Virus record (IMG/VR): IMGVR_UViG_3300005663_000028
Location: 115,554 to 179,553 of that record
Reading direction: 5' to 3' (one strand)
Source: a virus
DNA length: 64,000 bases
Shown: positions 1 through 8,560 of the stretch, piece after piece
How the letters are laid out: each line of letters starts with the position of its first letter
Position numbering within the stretch: position 1 is the first letter of the stretch
Made by a program: the position numbers and the translations under genes
Notes under the pieces: model-generated
What the model saw: only the letters and a program-made list of their open reading frames with translations
Databases searched by the model: none
What the model was told of the DNA's origin: nothing

Positions 1-341
1 AAGGCTGCCATCTCACATTTTGGTGGACGATCGTCATTTAATTTCTTACATTCTATCGCATCAATAAGTACTCCGATACATGCTAAAGCACTTGCCAGAT
101 GAGGAACTTCGGTTTTTTGATCAGCCCATTCCCCATTAAACCACTTATCTAGATGACGATTTACTGCTGCAAAATAAACAGAAGCCTTAACACCAGAGAC
201 TCTGTAGTTATAGCCCCCATACTTCAGATCACCTTCAGTCATAGCTAGAGCACCATACGCCCTTGCTGTAGTAGGAAATAGGCTCAAATCTAGTCTAGCT
301 GTTGCCATTCTATCTTTAGGATTTGTATCTTTTTTCTTCAT
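1..341 (-). CDS. dATP/dGTP diphosphohydrolase-like protein (DUF5664), 3' end off window
   Basis: The visible 113 codons match the N-terminal domain of the phage dATP/dGTP diphosphohydrolase family: an NPKDRM start region, a YGGYNYR segment, then a helix with YFAAVNRHLDKW and a PHLASALACIGVLIDA helix. The family hydrolyses purine dNTPs to dNMP and pyrophosphate, and in some phages it supports modified-base genomes. The ATG at 341 overlaps the primase stop (TAATG), so it is translationally coupled. The catalytic C-terminal part may continue left of the window. No PurZ or DatZ partner is visible, so base modification cannot be claimed. Confidence 0.75.
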   Translation of the reverse strand, partial: MKKKDTNPKDRMATARLDLSLFPTTARAYGALAMTEGDLKYGGYNYRVSGVKASVYFAAVNRHLDKWFNGEWADQKTEVPHLASALACIGVLIDAIECKKLNDDRPPKCEMAA

Positions 342-1501
342 TAAACCTTTTCCTCCACCAAATAACCATCAGAAAACAACTCTGCCCGAGAAGCCTTCTG
401 TATGATAGGATTAATTTTCTTTACAATATCATCTGCAAACATCTCGCCAATATCTTTTCCAGTCTCAGGTGTTACGCAAAATACTCGAAAGTAATGAATC
501 AAATCTTGTTCTAACTTCTTCATAGCTTTGAGACCGGCTTCGTCATTATCAAGCATACACACAATGGTTAACGCCCCTGCGTTCTGTAGCATCAACCGCT
601 GCTGACGAGACATGCTAACCCCTAGTAGTGCTACGCTATTTCTAATCCCTGCCGCCTCACATGCCCAAACATCTCCAGGGCCTTCAACCAAAACAGCATA
701 GCCCGTTTTGTTAATAAATGGTTTCGCATACCAAATATTGTAAAGACTCAATTCCCCACGGAAGTCTTTGGAATGCTTCCATTTCGTGTACACTCCACCG
801 TACTGCTTATCTGGACACGATTGTCGTTCAGGATGGTGATGCATTCCACACTTAGAGCATTTGTCATAAATACTACGACCGGACCATCCAATCACATTTC
901 TCCCTGTCACATCCAGAATAGGGAAAAACGCTCTTTTGTACATAGGTTTACCCTTAACGTTGCAGAATGAAATATAGTATCTAGCAATAATCTCCGGAGA
1001 AACACCTCGGTTAGGATAATAAACCTGATCTGATTGTAGCTGAGAAACTATATCTCTCAGTGGTGTCCCCTTCCTATTGATAGTCGCTTGTTTTTTCTTA
1101 TGCTGCTTGACAAATTTAGCTATCTCAATATCCTGAGCCGTACTTGCATCAACACTACACTTATCCAACCCCAATGCCTGAGACACGAATCTGACCGCTT
1201 GCTGAAACCCCCATACTTTTTCTGTCTTGCTGCTCATCGCCCCACGGACCAACCCAAACACGCTTGTCGATGGACCAGTTATCGGTTCAAGATGACAACC
1301 CCTGGTTTTACACTGCCAATGATTAGATCGAATAGCCCAAAACATACCTCTTTGATTATCTCCCTCATGAACAGGACAGGCACATTGAAGATAATCGTGA
1401 CGTTCAACAAATTCTAATCCTAGCGCATCGAACACCTCTGCTATGCGGTCATTAGCTCGATCTTGGATAAATGCCACTTTGTCACTGCTAATGTGTTTCA
1501 T
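341..1501 (-). CDS. DNA primase, zinc-binding plus Toprim
   Basis: A 386-aa DnaG-type primase. The N-terminal zinc site is C40/C42/H45 with C64 and C69. A second Cys/His cluster lies at 215-229. The Toprim domain has E273 in LVEGPGD and the acidic pair D318/D320 in MLDNDEAG, then a KDIGEMF segment at about 349-355. It would lay RNA primers for the adjacent DnaB-like helicase. An ATG at 1531 is in frame, but 1501 has GAGG seven bases upstream and gives the small 14-base overlap typical here, so 1501 is preferred. Confidence 0.9.
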   Translation of the reverse strand: MKHISSDKVAFIQDRANDRIAEVFDALGLEFVERHDYLQCACPVHEGDNQRGMFWAIRSNHWQCKTRGCHLEPITGPSTSVFGLVRGAMSSKTEKVWGFQQAVRFVSQALGLDKCSVDASTAQDIEIAKFVKQHKKKQATINRKGTPLRDIVSQLQSDQVYYPNRGVSPEIIARYYISFCNVKGKPMYKRAFFPILDVTGRNVIGWSGRSIYDKCSKCGMHHHPERQSCPDKQYGGVYTKWKHSKDFRGELSLYNIWYAKPFINKTGYAVLVEGPGDVWACEAAGIRNSVALLGVSMSRQQRLMLQNAGALTIVCMLDNDEAGLKAMKKLEQDLIHYFRVFCVTPETGKDIGEMFADDIVKKINPIIQKASRAELFSDGYLVEEKV

Positions 1502-2930
1502 GAGCCTCGTTATCCGGCACAGATTGCGCAACTTGTGAAAACTGCTTACCTTCTATAAACGCCCCTACTGATAACCTGCTTAAGATATTGATATAATTAC
1601 CGCTTTCCATTCCCGGTCCGTTTCTAGTGTCTGTTACTACCAATTTTTTAGTTCCATTTACTGGGGGGTCTTCGTTCAATTCTGTTGGTGTTTTATCTTT
1701 TAGGATGGTAAAGTTAGAGCATAGCCATCCAATTCTATCTGACCCAGAAATTACATGAGCACCTTCTTTTTCAACACCATCTCGGTTTAATTGAACAGTA
1801 GCAAGAATGGGTAATCCAAATTTAACGGCAAAGTTATGCAACGCAGTAATGAGAAACCCGAGTAATTGATGTTCTTGTAGATTATTTTTAAACCCACCAT
1901 CATCCATCAGTTTCAAATAGTCGTAAATAATTAAACATGGCTTAGTTGCCCCACTATCAGTAAATCCAACAGTTTTAGATAACCATCGTCTTGCAATCGA
2001 CATAATTGCTTGCGGAGATAAGCCTGCTACGGAAAAATGATCAATGGGAAGTTGTTCAATCTTTTTCTGACAACCCCAGAGAGCTTCTGACTCATGTTCA
2101 TTACTTTCGAATTGACCAGTTTCAACATGATTCAATTCCACGCCAGATACCAAAGAAGTTAACCTATACAATTGCATATCACTGGTAAGTTCTGTATCTA
2201 AATACAGTACCGGTATTCCGTTCCCTGCTACGTTACGAGCTATATTTATACAGAGAAAACTTTTTCCTTGCTTCTGACGAGCCCCAATAACATTAACCGT
2301 AGCGGGACGAAAACCTCCTCCAATCATAGCATCCCATATAGGAAATCCCGTTGGTATACCTACAATGTCCTGTGGATTTTCTGATAAAGCATCCATGGTG
2401 CTCTTGAACTTATCTCCTAAAGTTACAACCCCAACACCCTGGCTCGTTATTTGACCAGTAAACTCAAACACCGGCTCTTCAATTAAGCTGATGATTTCAT
2501 CAACACCTTCTACTCCAGTAACCTTTTTAAGACTGGATTGTATCGTTGCTGCTATCATATACGCACGACGAGCTAAGGATAGTTTATATACCGCAGCTAC
2601 TAATGACCGAACATTATCTTGAGACGACCCTGTTTCACCAATAATATCCTCAAGATATTCTGAGTATTTTCCTCCCGTAATGAAATTGCTGTACCCAAGA
2701 ATTTTTGCCACTGCCTGTATACTCGGAATATCGAATGTTTTAGTATCTTCGTTATGAACCAGATGGGAGATGATTTTGAAAAGTTTTTGGTTGTGGGTCC
2801 AATAGAAGTCTCTTACACTAATAATCTCTTCAACTTCAAAGAAACAATCTGCTCCGTACGTAGTTATTCCGGCAAGGATAGCTCGTTCCATACCAGAGTC
2901 TTGAAGAATAGCGTTGGTCTTGTTACCCAT
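1488..2930 (-). CDS. dnaB: Replicative DNA helicase, DnaB family
   Basis: A 480-aa protein with DnaB order: an N-terminal helical domain (about 13-130) and a RecA-fold helicase core from about 180. Walker A is GARQKQGKS (216-224), followed by VLYLDTEL, a Walker B-like CLIIYDYLKL and an ATVQLNRDG sensor region. It should unwind DNA at the phage fork and recruit the primase encoded just downstream. The start overlaps the preceding gene by 8 bases. Confidence 0.93.
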   Translation of the reverse strand: MGNKTNAILQDSGMERAILAGITTYGADCFFEVEEIISVRDFYWTHNQKLFKIISHLVHNEDTKTFDIPSIQAVAKILGYSNFITGGKYSEYLEDIIGETGSSQDNVRSLVAAVYKLSLARRAYMIAATIQSSLKKVTGVEGVDEIISLIEEPVFEFTGQITSQGVGVVTLGDKFKSTMDALSENPQDIVGIPTGFPIWDAMIGGGFRPATVNVIGARQKQGKSFLCINIARNVAGNGIPVLYLDTELTSDMQLYRLTSLVSGVELNHVETGQFESNEHESEALWGCQKKIEQLPIDHFSVAGLSPQAIMSIARRWLSKTVGFTDSGATKPCLIIYDYLKLMDDGGFKNNLQEHQLLGFLITALHNFAVKFGLPILATVQLNRDGVEKEGAHVISGSDRIGWLCSNFTILKDKTPTELNEDPPVNGTKKLVVTDTRNGPGMESGNYINILSRLSVGAFIEGKQFSQVAQSVPDNEAHETH

Positions 2931-3444
2931 TAAGTCTACCCTTAGTTCCTTTGAGACATTTTGGACACTTTTGTCCTATCTCTCCGTTGGGCCTATCAGA
3001 ATTAAAAAATTCAGTACATTCGCTGCACGTTGCTTTGTAAATTGTCGCAGGTGGTCTTTTTACCCTTGTTTTGTTATTCCTTGTTTTCATCGCCTTTTGT
3101 TTATTTTTTTCTATTTCTTCAGGATCAGGGGAGTTGGTAATAAAGTGAGTATTATCATCTGTTAAGATAGAATCGTCTTCTACCTCCTTGGTTTTTTTCT
3201 TCTTTTTCCCACTTCCCTTTGGGCGTCCAGACTTTTTCTTTTCTGGATTTGTGGTTTTCCGTATTGAGGTATTGGATACTATAGCACCAATGTTAGCCAA
3301 TGCTTCTTCTGCCGAAAAAGTCCCAATAAATTCCTCTATTTGTGGTACCGGCAATGAAATCCCCGTTAACAATGAGTATCCCTGACAAACATCTTCCCAA
3401 CTACCTTTTGTAATACCTTGTTTTATATAATCTATTGGACTCAT
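2923..3444 (-). CDS. Unknown protein with basic linker and C-terminal zinc ribbon
   Basis: 173 aa. Residues 1-55 look helical, 65-90 form a Lys-rich low-complexity linker, and the C-terminus carries CSEC and CPKC about 18 residues apart, a plausible zinc ribbon. Its place between the helicase and recombination genes suggests a DNA-binding accessory role (helicase loader or ssDNA-binding type), but no family is recognised. It overlaps both neighbours by a few bases. Confidence 0.7.
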   Translation of the reverse strand: MSPIDYIKQGITKGSWEDVCQGYSLLTGISLPVPQIEEFIGTFSAEEALANIGAIVSNTSIRKTTNPEKKKSGRPKGSGKKKKKTKEVEDDSILTDDNTHFITNSPDPEEIEKNKQKAMKTRNNKTRVKRPPATIYKATCSECTEFFNSDRPNGEIGQKCPKCLKGTKGRLNG

Positions 3445-3860
3445 CTATTCACCCCTTCGTTATACCTAGCTCTAACTAACCCACTAATACTTTGTCCAAT
3501 CATTTCAATTCTACGGGTAAGATATGCAATCCGTTCCACTCTTAACTCTGCCAACCTTACCCATTCGTTCAGTTTTGGTTTGTCGTCTCCGAATAAACGA
3601 TTGACTACTTGGCCAGACCATCTGAGAAAGGTCTTACATTCATTCGTCTTCTGTTGGAGGAATAGGGCGTATTGCGATAAAATGACTGCGTCTTCGGATA
3701 ATTCTGTTGACGACCTTTCTCTTAGAGACTCCCTTGTAAACCCAAGAATATCTTCTACCTCAGTGTTGGATGGTTGATAGTAAGGAAGCCCAAGAGATTC
3801 TATCCATCGATCAAGCTCGTTCCTATAAACAGTTTTTTCATCTTGCAAGCTACTCATCAT
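3441..3860 (-). CDS. Helical protein, possible UvsY-like recombination mediator
   Basis: 139 aa, mostly alpha-helical by composition, no cysteine motif. The order of a central helix (EDAVILSQYALFLQQK) and a C-terminal amphipathic helix resembles T4 UvsY, which loads the RecA-like UvsX onto ssDNA. The RecA-like gene lies three genes upstream. This is an analogy from length, helix pattern and neighbourhood only. It could equally be an unrelated coiled-coil protein. Confidence 0.6.
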   Translation of the reverse strand: MMSSLQDEKTVYRNELDRWIESLGLPYYQPSNTEVEDILGFTRESLRERSSTELSEDAVILSQYALFLQQKTNECKTFLRWSGQVVNRLFGDDKPKLNEWVRLAELRVERIAYLTRRIEMIGQSISGLVRARYNEGVNR

Positions 3861-4209
3861 AAATCTCTAAAAGTCGAAATCCGTTCAGGTTACACCAATC
3901 TCTCTTATTCTGATCCGTAGTCTGCTGTTTGTGAAACGCTCTTTTCGTTTTATGAAAATGCTTTATGTGCTCTGTGTGTTGACGTCCATGCGCCTCTACC
4001 ACCAAGTCTAATGATGGTATGAAAAAATCTAAAATAAAACCTTCCCCTGGAACTATAACCTCCTCAAAAATAACATCATGAGGGTATTGTTGGACTAGTT
4101 GCTGTCCTATTTCGTACTGAAATTGTGACTTAGATTTACCTCTAGTTCGAAGTCTTTTATTACTCAAGCGAAGATTGGTAGTTCCACCACTAAGTAGTTT
4201 AACTTCCAT
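3850..4209 (-). CDS. Vsr/DUF559-like PD-(D/E)XK endonuclease
   Basis: 119 aa. The core reads FILDFFIPSLDLVVEAHG, giving the D61...E72-x-H74 pattern of very short patch repair (Vsr) and DUF559-type nucleases, followed by a KRDWCNLNGFRLLEI strand-helix ending typical of that fold. An upstream acidic pair (E49/E50) may complete the site. Its place beside RecA-like and helicase genes suggests a recombination or repair nuclease acting on branched or nicked DNA. Confidence 0.75.
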   Translation of the reverse strand: MEVKLLSGGTTNLRLSNKRLRTRGKSKSQFQYEIGQQLVQQYPHDVIFEEVIVPGEGFILDFFIPSLDLVVEAHGRQHTEHIKHFHKTKRAFHKQQTTDQNKRDWCNLNGFRLLEIYDE

Positions 4210-4210
4210 G

Positions 4211-4732
4211 TTAAACTACCGTCACCACTAATTTTCTAATTGTCTCAAGTTCTTTCGTTATCAACAGTCGATTGTTGGGCTCCCACCTAACAACTTCTAT
4301 ATCCTGATTTTCTAACATGTCTCTAACAACCGAATTAAGATTATCAACCCGAGCATTAGAATACGCTCCTTTTGATGATGTTGTAATCGGTCCATATACT
4401 ACTCGTTTAATTCCCTTTTGAATGATATGAGCCCAGCAGTGGGTACACGGCGGTCCTGTTACATACACAGTAGCCCCATCTAGGTCACCAATAGCATTTA
4501 GTATTGCATTTTCTTCTGAGTGTAAAATTGGTGGGTATTTTTCAGGTCTAGTTTGAGGCATTTTGTCATCATCAACACCCCTTGGGTATCCATTATAACC
4601 TTGACCAACAGGACGACCACGTTTATCAACTATTACACATCCACATTGCGTACTCTCATCTGGACTTCGAACCTTAGCCCAAAGAGCCTGAATCATGAAA
4701 TAGTCATCAAAACACAATCTACTTCTTAACAT
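4211..4732 (-). CDS. Deoxycytidylate (dCMP) deaminase
   Basis: 173 aa. Zinc-dependent cytidine/dCMP deaminase signatures are present: HSE (H71, E73) and PCTHC (C96, C99). The extra N-terminal DESTQCGCVIV and YNGYPRG segments are typical of the dCMP branch. It converts dCMP to dUMP, the substrate of the ThyX encoded near 20-22 kb, so the two would act in one dTMP pathway. The ATG at 4732 follows GGAGACAGGTG. Confidence 0.92.
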   Translation of the reverse strand: MLRSRLCFDDYFMIQALWAKVRSPDESTQCGCVIVDKRGRPVGQGYNGYPRGVDDDKMPQTRPEKYPPILHSEENAILNAIGDLDGATVYVTGPPCTHCWAHIIQKGIKRVVYGPITTSSKGAYSNARVDNLNSVVRDMLENQDIEVVRWEPNNRLLITKELETIRKLVVTVV

Positions 4733-5774
4733 CACCTGTCTCCTGTGGGAGAACTATATCTCTCACTTCGTCTTCTAATTTCTTCAGTTTATCTGGATTC
4801 TCAGTCAAAAAATTCGATAACCTAGCAAGCCCCTGAAATTTCGGTGGATCGCCGCCATCTGCAAACATCGGAATTGCATACCATGATCCGGCCTTCTCGA
4901 TTAGTCCAAGGTTCTCTGCTGTCGTAACTATATCCCTGGTAGTGTCTATGCCAATTCCATACCTAAGAGGTAATACGCAAGGCAACAGTGGCCTTCCCAT
5001 CGCAGATGATTGTATTGTTATGTGCATGTCGTGGCCGTCTGGGGCATTAGTCTCTGGGTTTTTCTCCCATTGCTTGGTCCAAGTGACCTTTAGCCAAACA
5101 GAACAGGCATATTGTATCGCCAACCCACCTTTCTCCATCCACTTTGGACCCATGGGTTCCCTGTTGGTCATCATCTGAGATATGAAAATTAAAATTACAT
5201 CATTAGTATCAACAACTTGCTGAGCCCTTCTGAAAAACGCCGACAACAACTTTGCTGGTCCTGCCATATCCTTATTAGAACCAATATCTTCTTCATGTTC
5301 TGTCATTGTCGAGAGTGCTGCAATGCTGTCTATTACAACCACGGCCTTTTTTTGTGTTTTAGCGATGCGTTCTATGATGTTCAAATAGTCTTCTGCCATG
5401 AGCGGTTTATCTAGTTGGCTTGGAATTACCTTAAGTTTGGTCGGGTCAAGTTCCCTAATTGTAGCCAATAGAGATGGGGTACATCGTTTTTCTATATTGA
5501 TGTAAAATGTGGGACGATTAACCAATTGTGCATTTTTAAGCAATTCAAGACATAGGGATGTTTTTCCGGACTTTGGCTTGCCTGTTATTAGACAAATTGT
5601 TCCATCAGGAATCCCCCCGCTTAATGCCATGTCAAGAGACAATGGGGTGTGAAGAACATCTCTAGATCGTGGAGCCAGAGCGTCACTCGCTGGAGCAATT
5701 ATTCCTTCACCATGTATTCTAATAAGAAAAGCATCTAGCGATTCATTTTCGATCTTCGACTTCTTTTTAGCCAC
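4719..5774 (-). CDS. RecA/UvsX-like recombinase
   Basis: 351 aa. Walker A is GKPKSGKT (65-72), Walker B is AVVVIDS with D149, followed by an IFISQMMTNR segment that fits RecA motif 3 and loop L1. It lacks the long C-terminal domain of bacterial RecA and is closer in length to phage UvsX. It would form filaments on ssDNA for strand exchange. Neighbouring genes (Vsr-like nuclease, possible mediator) fit a recombination operon. Confidence 0.9.
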   Translation of the reverse strand: MAKKKSKIENESLDAFLIRIHGEGIIAPASDALAPRSRDVLHTPLSLDMALSGGIPDGTICLITGKPKSGKTSLCLELLKNAQLVNRPTFYINIEKRCTPSLLATIRELDPTKLKVIPSQLDKPLMAEDYLNIIERIAKTQKKAVVVIDSIAALSTMTEHEEDIGSNKDMAGPAKLLSAFFRRAQQVVDTNDVILIFISQMMTNREPMGPKWMEKGGLAIQYACSVWLKVTWTKQWEKNPETNAPDGHDMHITIQSSAMGRPLLPCVLPLRYGIGIDTTRDIVTTAENLGLIEKAGSWYAIPMFADGGDPPKFQGLARLSNFLTENPDKLKKLEDEVRDIVLPQETGDVKK

Positions 5775-6237
5775 CCTCTATTTCCCTTATCTTTGCCAGT
5801 ACACCCTTTTTACCCGTATCAACAAATGTTGAATTCCTTTTGGAATCAATTTCTTTTACGGAGGGTTTTGCACTAAGTTCAGTTCTTTTCTTTTGCAATT
5901 CAGCTTTTCTAGCAACAATACACCTAGTTACTTTTTGCACAGTAGTTTTGTATGATAGTGATTTTATGTTATGCTCTTTAATTATTTGAGTAAAAGCTGT
6001 TTGAGTAAGCGGGTCTTTATTTCCAACACTCTTAAGAACATTAGACACACCCTTAACTTCGCGTCCGAATTTTGGACCCCAGTATTTTTTGTCACTCCAG
6101 AATCTTGGACCTATCTTACTGTTTACATTTAGACAAATCAACTCTATAATATAAGCTTGAAAGGTGACATATAACCCAGGTGTTGTCGGTGACTTAAATG
6201 GAAACTTTTCACTCTGTGGTTGATGTCGTATTGCCAT
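5767..6237 (-). CDS. Unknown protein
   Basis: 156 aa, basic, with a Lys-rich C-terminus and no recognised domain. Residues 1-60 look mixed alpha/beta (SPTTPGLYVTFQAYIIEL), and 60-125 are helical. It overlaps the RecA-like gene by 8 bases and is co-oriented with it, so a replication or recombination accessory role is a context guess only. Confidence 0.65.
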   Translation of the reverse strand: MAIRHQPQSEKFPFKSPTTPGLYVTFQAYIIELICLNVNSKIGPRFWSDKKYWGPKFGREVKGVSNVLKSVGNKDPLTQTAFTQIIKEHNIKSLSYKTTVQKVTRCIVARKAELQKKRTELSAKPSVKEIDSKRNSTFVDTGKKGVLAKIREIEGG

Positions 6238-6674
6238 TATGTATTCTTTATTAAAAAGAAACCAGCTTCTATCACAGTCTTTTCTTCTGCAAACGCCTGA
6301 TCGAATTTTGGTTGTCTATACCACGATACATTAACCTTTTGTCCGTCATAATAGCCAATACCACAATCATTGTATTGAGGACCGTTCCAAACACCACGGT
6401 GCTTGTTTCCAAAGAAATACCCCTTTTGGTTCGGAGGCATTTTTATATCCACACCATTCGGTCCCTGAAGTCTCATTTCAGTTATCGAAATACCTGGATT
6501 AACCTTTAGCCAATCGGCAAGTCTTGCCCATGCATGTCGAATATTTTCCTTTCTATCATCCTGAATAACAGTTCTTCCATCAGACAGTGATGCCAAAAAT
6601 CTCACCACCGGTGTTTTTTTTGTTACTTCAAACGCTAATGTCTGGTCATTGACTGTTTCTGTTTTATTCTCCAT
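6237..6674 (-). CDS. Unknown protein
   Basis: 145 aa from the ATG at 6674, chosen because AAAGGA lies five bases upstream; an in-frame ATG at 6734 has no such site. The sequence is mixed alpha/beta with a Gly/Asn-rich middle (PNQKGYFFGNKHRG). No family recognised. Its stop abuts the next gene's ATG. Confidence 0.65.
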   Translation of the reverse strand: MENKTETVNDQTLAFEVTKKTPVVRFLASLSDGRTVIQDDRKENIRHAWARLADWLKVNPGISITEMRLQGPNGVDIKMPPNQKGYFFGNKHRGVWNGPQYNDCGIGYYDGQKVNVSWYRQPKFDQAFAEEKTVIEAGFFLIKNT

Positions 6675-7026
6675 CTTGATCCTTTCCACTAAAAGGAGAG
6701 CGACCCAACTGCTCATCCGCCCTTTGAGATTCACTCGGAGTCATAGCATGAACACCTTTACCGGCATTCAGTGCAATTGCTTTGTTCTTAGGTTTAAGGC
6801 AAACGAGACGGTCATCCATATGATTAGGCTTTGATTTCTTTTTCTTATCCTTTTTGGGTTTTTCTGTTTGTTCGGACATATCTTCTTGGCTAGATAAAAA
6901 ACTATCAAGAATAGCAGATATATCGCTCAGAAAAACCTGTCGTGTTTTCGTCGTTTTCCGACCTAGATTCACCGTCGAATCTTCTAGAAACCTTAAAAGC
7001 TTTGCCTTAAATTTACTTGCTGTCAT
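6664..7026 (-). CDS. Unknown Lys-rich protein
   Basis: 120 aa. A helical N-terminus (1-45) is followed by a strongly basic KPKKDKKKKSKP stretch (about 56-67) and a polar tail. Such tails usually bind nucleic acid or are disordered. No family recognised. Confidence 0.6.
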   Translation of the reverse strand: MTASKFKAKLLRFLEDSTVNLGRKTTKTRQVFLSDISAILDSFLSSQEDMSEQTEKPKKDKKKKSKPNHMDDRLVCLKPKNKAIALNAGKGVHAMTPSESQRADEQLGRSPFSGKDQDGE

Positions 7027-7321
7027 TACGAAACCTCCTTTGTGCTACAATATACGATGTTCTATTTTTACTTCGCAAAAATGTCGTATACTGCTGATAA
7101 CACTCCTGACTACACGCTATTAATTTCCAAAACATACCACCACGTTCTTTGTCTTTCTTGTGTACATTGTTGCTAGAGTTCAGTGGGTCAAACAAGTCCC
7201 CCTCACCAGACGCTAACACAAAAAATCTATTATCCAACCACTTAGCAAAAACCTTAAAATCCACAACCACTCCATCGGTTTTGTGGGGTGTTCCATTTAT
7301 GTCAACAGTAATTAAATTCAT
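7013..7321 (-). CDS. Unknown protein
   Basis: 102 aa. It begins with a beta-hairpin-like MNLITVDINGTPHKTDG and contains WLDNRFF and GGMFWKLIACSQECYQQY. No domain recognised. It overlaps both neighbours (14 and 4 bases), consistent with an operon. Confidence 0.6.
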   Translation of the reverse strand: MNLITVDINGTPHKTDGVVVDFKVFAKWLDNRFFVLASGEGDLFDPLNSSNNVHKKDKERGGMFWKLIACSQECYQQYTTFLRSKNRTSYIVAQRRFRNDSK

Positions 7322-7656
7322 TTTTTAACCCACGTCTTAAAAAGAAAGTCTGCTTCTGGAGCCCCGGTGGTATCGTTCTCAATATCGAATCCAATCTGAT
7401 CGTTGGGAGCACCAGGATAAAACTGTCCAGCAACTTGTTCCACATAAGAATATCCAGAACAAAATCCACACTTAGCAACCACTCTTGTAAGCACTTGTGA
7501 TTGAGGTTGAGGTTCTTTACTAATACTGGTTAGCTGTAAACACAATAGTTTTTCCCCACAGTCTGCACAACAAAGAGTGACAATACCTCTGTCTACCAAA
7601 CCCTTGAGTTGGCGTTCTTGCTGTTTTCCAATTTCGAGTTTCTTTTTTTCCATCAA
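7318..7656 (-). CDS. Unknown zinc-ribbon protein
   Basis: 112 aa. Two Cys pairs, CCADC near residue 30 and KCGFC near 66, are spaced as in a zinc ribbon with beta strands between. No larger family recognised. It starts inside the stop of the FmdB-like gene, so the two zinc-ribbon genes are probably co-translated. Confidence 0.6.
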   Translation of the reverse strand: MMEKKKLEIGKQQERQLKGLVDRGIVTLCCADCGEKLLCLQLTSISKEPQPQSQVLTRVVAKCGFCSGYSYVEQVAGQFYPGAPNDQIGFDIENDTTGAPEADFLFKTWVKK

Positions 7657-7964
7657 TCTATCGTTCCTTCCCTAATGTATTTTTCCGGATTCTTGAGTAT
7701 TCTTTTGTCTACTTTACCATCTCGCCACCACGGTTGCTCTGCCTTAAACTTACCCTCTCCAAGCTTATCCTTCTTAGGCAAAACTCGCCCCCCAGTACAC
7801 TTATTCTTTGTTCCTTCAATGATTGGCGACAAACCCATACCAATCAGTTTAATCAACTTTGGTCGACCACACCTAGGGCAATCAACAAGAGGCTCTGAAG
7901 ACATCGAATGAAACGCCTCAAATCCATGATCACACTCACCGCATTCATACTCATATGTCGGCAT
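7653..7964 (-). CDS. FmdB-type zinc ribbon protein
   Basis: 103 aa. The start MPTYEYECGECDHGFE and the later CPRCGR match the FmdB/CxxC_CxxC regulatory zinc ribbon: a beta hairpin at residues 1-40 binding one zinc through C8, C11 and a second CxxC. The rest is charged and probably flexible. Function in phages is unknown; nucleic-acid or protein binding is likely. Confidence 0.8.
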   Translation of the reverse strand: MPTYEYECGECDHGFEAFHSMSSEPLVDCPRCGRPKLIKLIGMGLSPIIEGTKNKCTGGRVLPKKDKLGEGKFKAEQPWWRDGKVDKRILKNPEKYIREGTID

Positions 7965-8266
7965 TAATCATTCCTAGTTGTTGATAATACTTTCACCGAA
8001 TCCGGAGGAATTTCTTTAATGTTCTCCATGGGATCAGGCTCTTGACTTAGGGTGTCAAAATGTGCAAGAACTTTTTCTCTATCACATTCATCAACACCAA
8101 ACAATAATTGTTCTTTTAATCTTTGCGCCTTTTGCTCTTCTGTCGGTTTCAAGTTTAGAAGATCACCCAGTCCTTGCGCATCTTCCTTCAAATCCCAAAC
8201 ACAGAAGTTCTGAAAAGTTCTACGAATCCACCTACAAAAACGTGCTACTAATCTTTTTAATACCAT
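7964..8266 (-). CDS. Unknown protein with basic helical N-terminus
   Basis: 100 aa. The first 20 residues are Arg-rich and amphipathic (MVLKRLVARFCRWIRRTF); the remainder is acidic and helical. The start could be membrane-associating, but no clear transmembrane segment follows. No family recognised. Confidence 0.55.
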   Translation of the reverse strand: MVLKRLVARFCRWIRRTFQNFCVWDLKEDAQGLGDLLNLKPTEEQKAQRLKEQLLFGVDECDREKVLAHFDTLSQEPDPMENIKEIPPDSVKVLSTTRND

Positions 8267-8272
8267 AATTTC

Positions 8273-8488
8273 TTATCCCATGTTGATATTAACCTGAATC
8301 ATATCTTTAACCTGTTCGGCATCACCGTTCATACTGAATTCTTTTAGAAAAAGAACTATATCCCCAAGAGTCGCTTTATCAAGATAAACATTGTGAAGAC
8401 GCTGCATATTGGTTGATCTTATTTTTTTCTCAACTTCCCGTTGAGTTTCTGATTGTTCACAAACAGACATTGTATTGGTTACTGTCAT
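8273..8488 (-). CDS. Unknown small protein, first gene after a phage promoter
   Basis: 71 aa, helical and polar, no recognised domain. GGGGAACAG lies just before the ATG. The gene is preceded by the conserved promoter motif and the 9-bp-arm dyad at 8516-8560, so it probably heads the 341-8488 transcription unit. Confidence 0.6.
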   Translation of the reverse strand: MTVTNTMSVCEQSETQREVEKKIRSTNMQRLHNVYLDKATLGDIVLFLKEFSMNGDAEQVKDMIQVNINMG

Positions 8489-8515
8489 TCTGTTCCCCTT
8501 TTTTGTTTTTCTTAC

Positions 8516-8560
8516 GATAACGGGTATACCCCGTTATCTTACTATACCTCTAACTCCTTT
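8516..8560 (-). promoter_or_regulatory. Promoter with inverted repeat over the start site
   Basis: On the minus strand GGAGTTAGAGG precedes a -10 box TATAGT (8541-8546), then AAG and an inverted repeat with arms GATAACGGG and CCCGTTATC (8516-8538). The same arrangement recurs at 20149-20195. Because the dyad covers the expected transcription start, it may be an operator or a 5'-end hairpin. The -10 box overlaps the stop codon of the upstream gene. Confidence 0.65.

Noticed and set aside
1-341. 2-aminoadenine genome
   Set aside because: Only the dNTP diphosphohydrolase family is present; no PurZ, DatZ or DpoZ gene is visible here.
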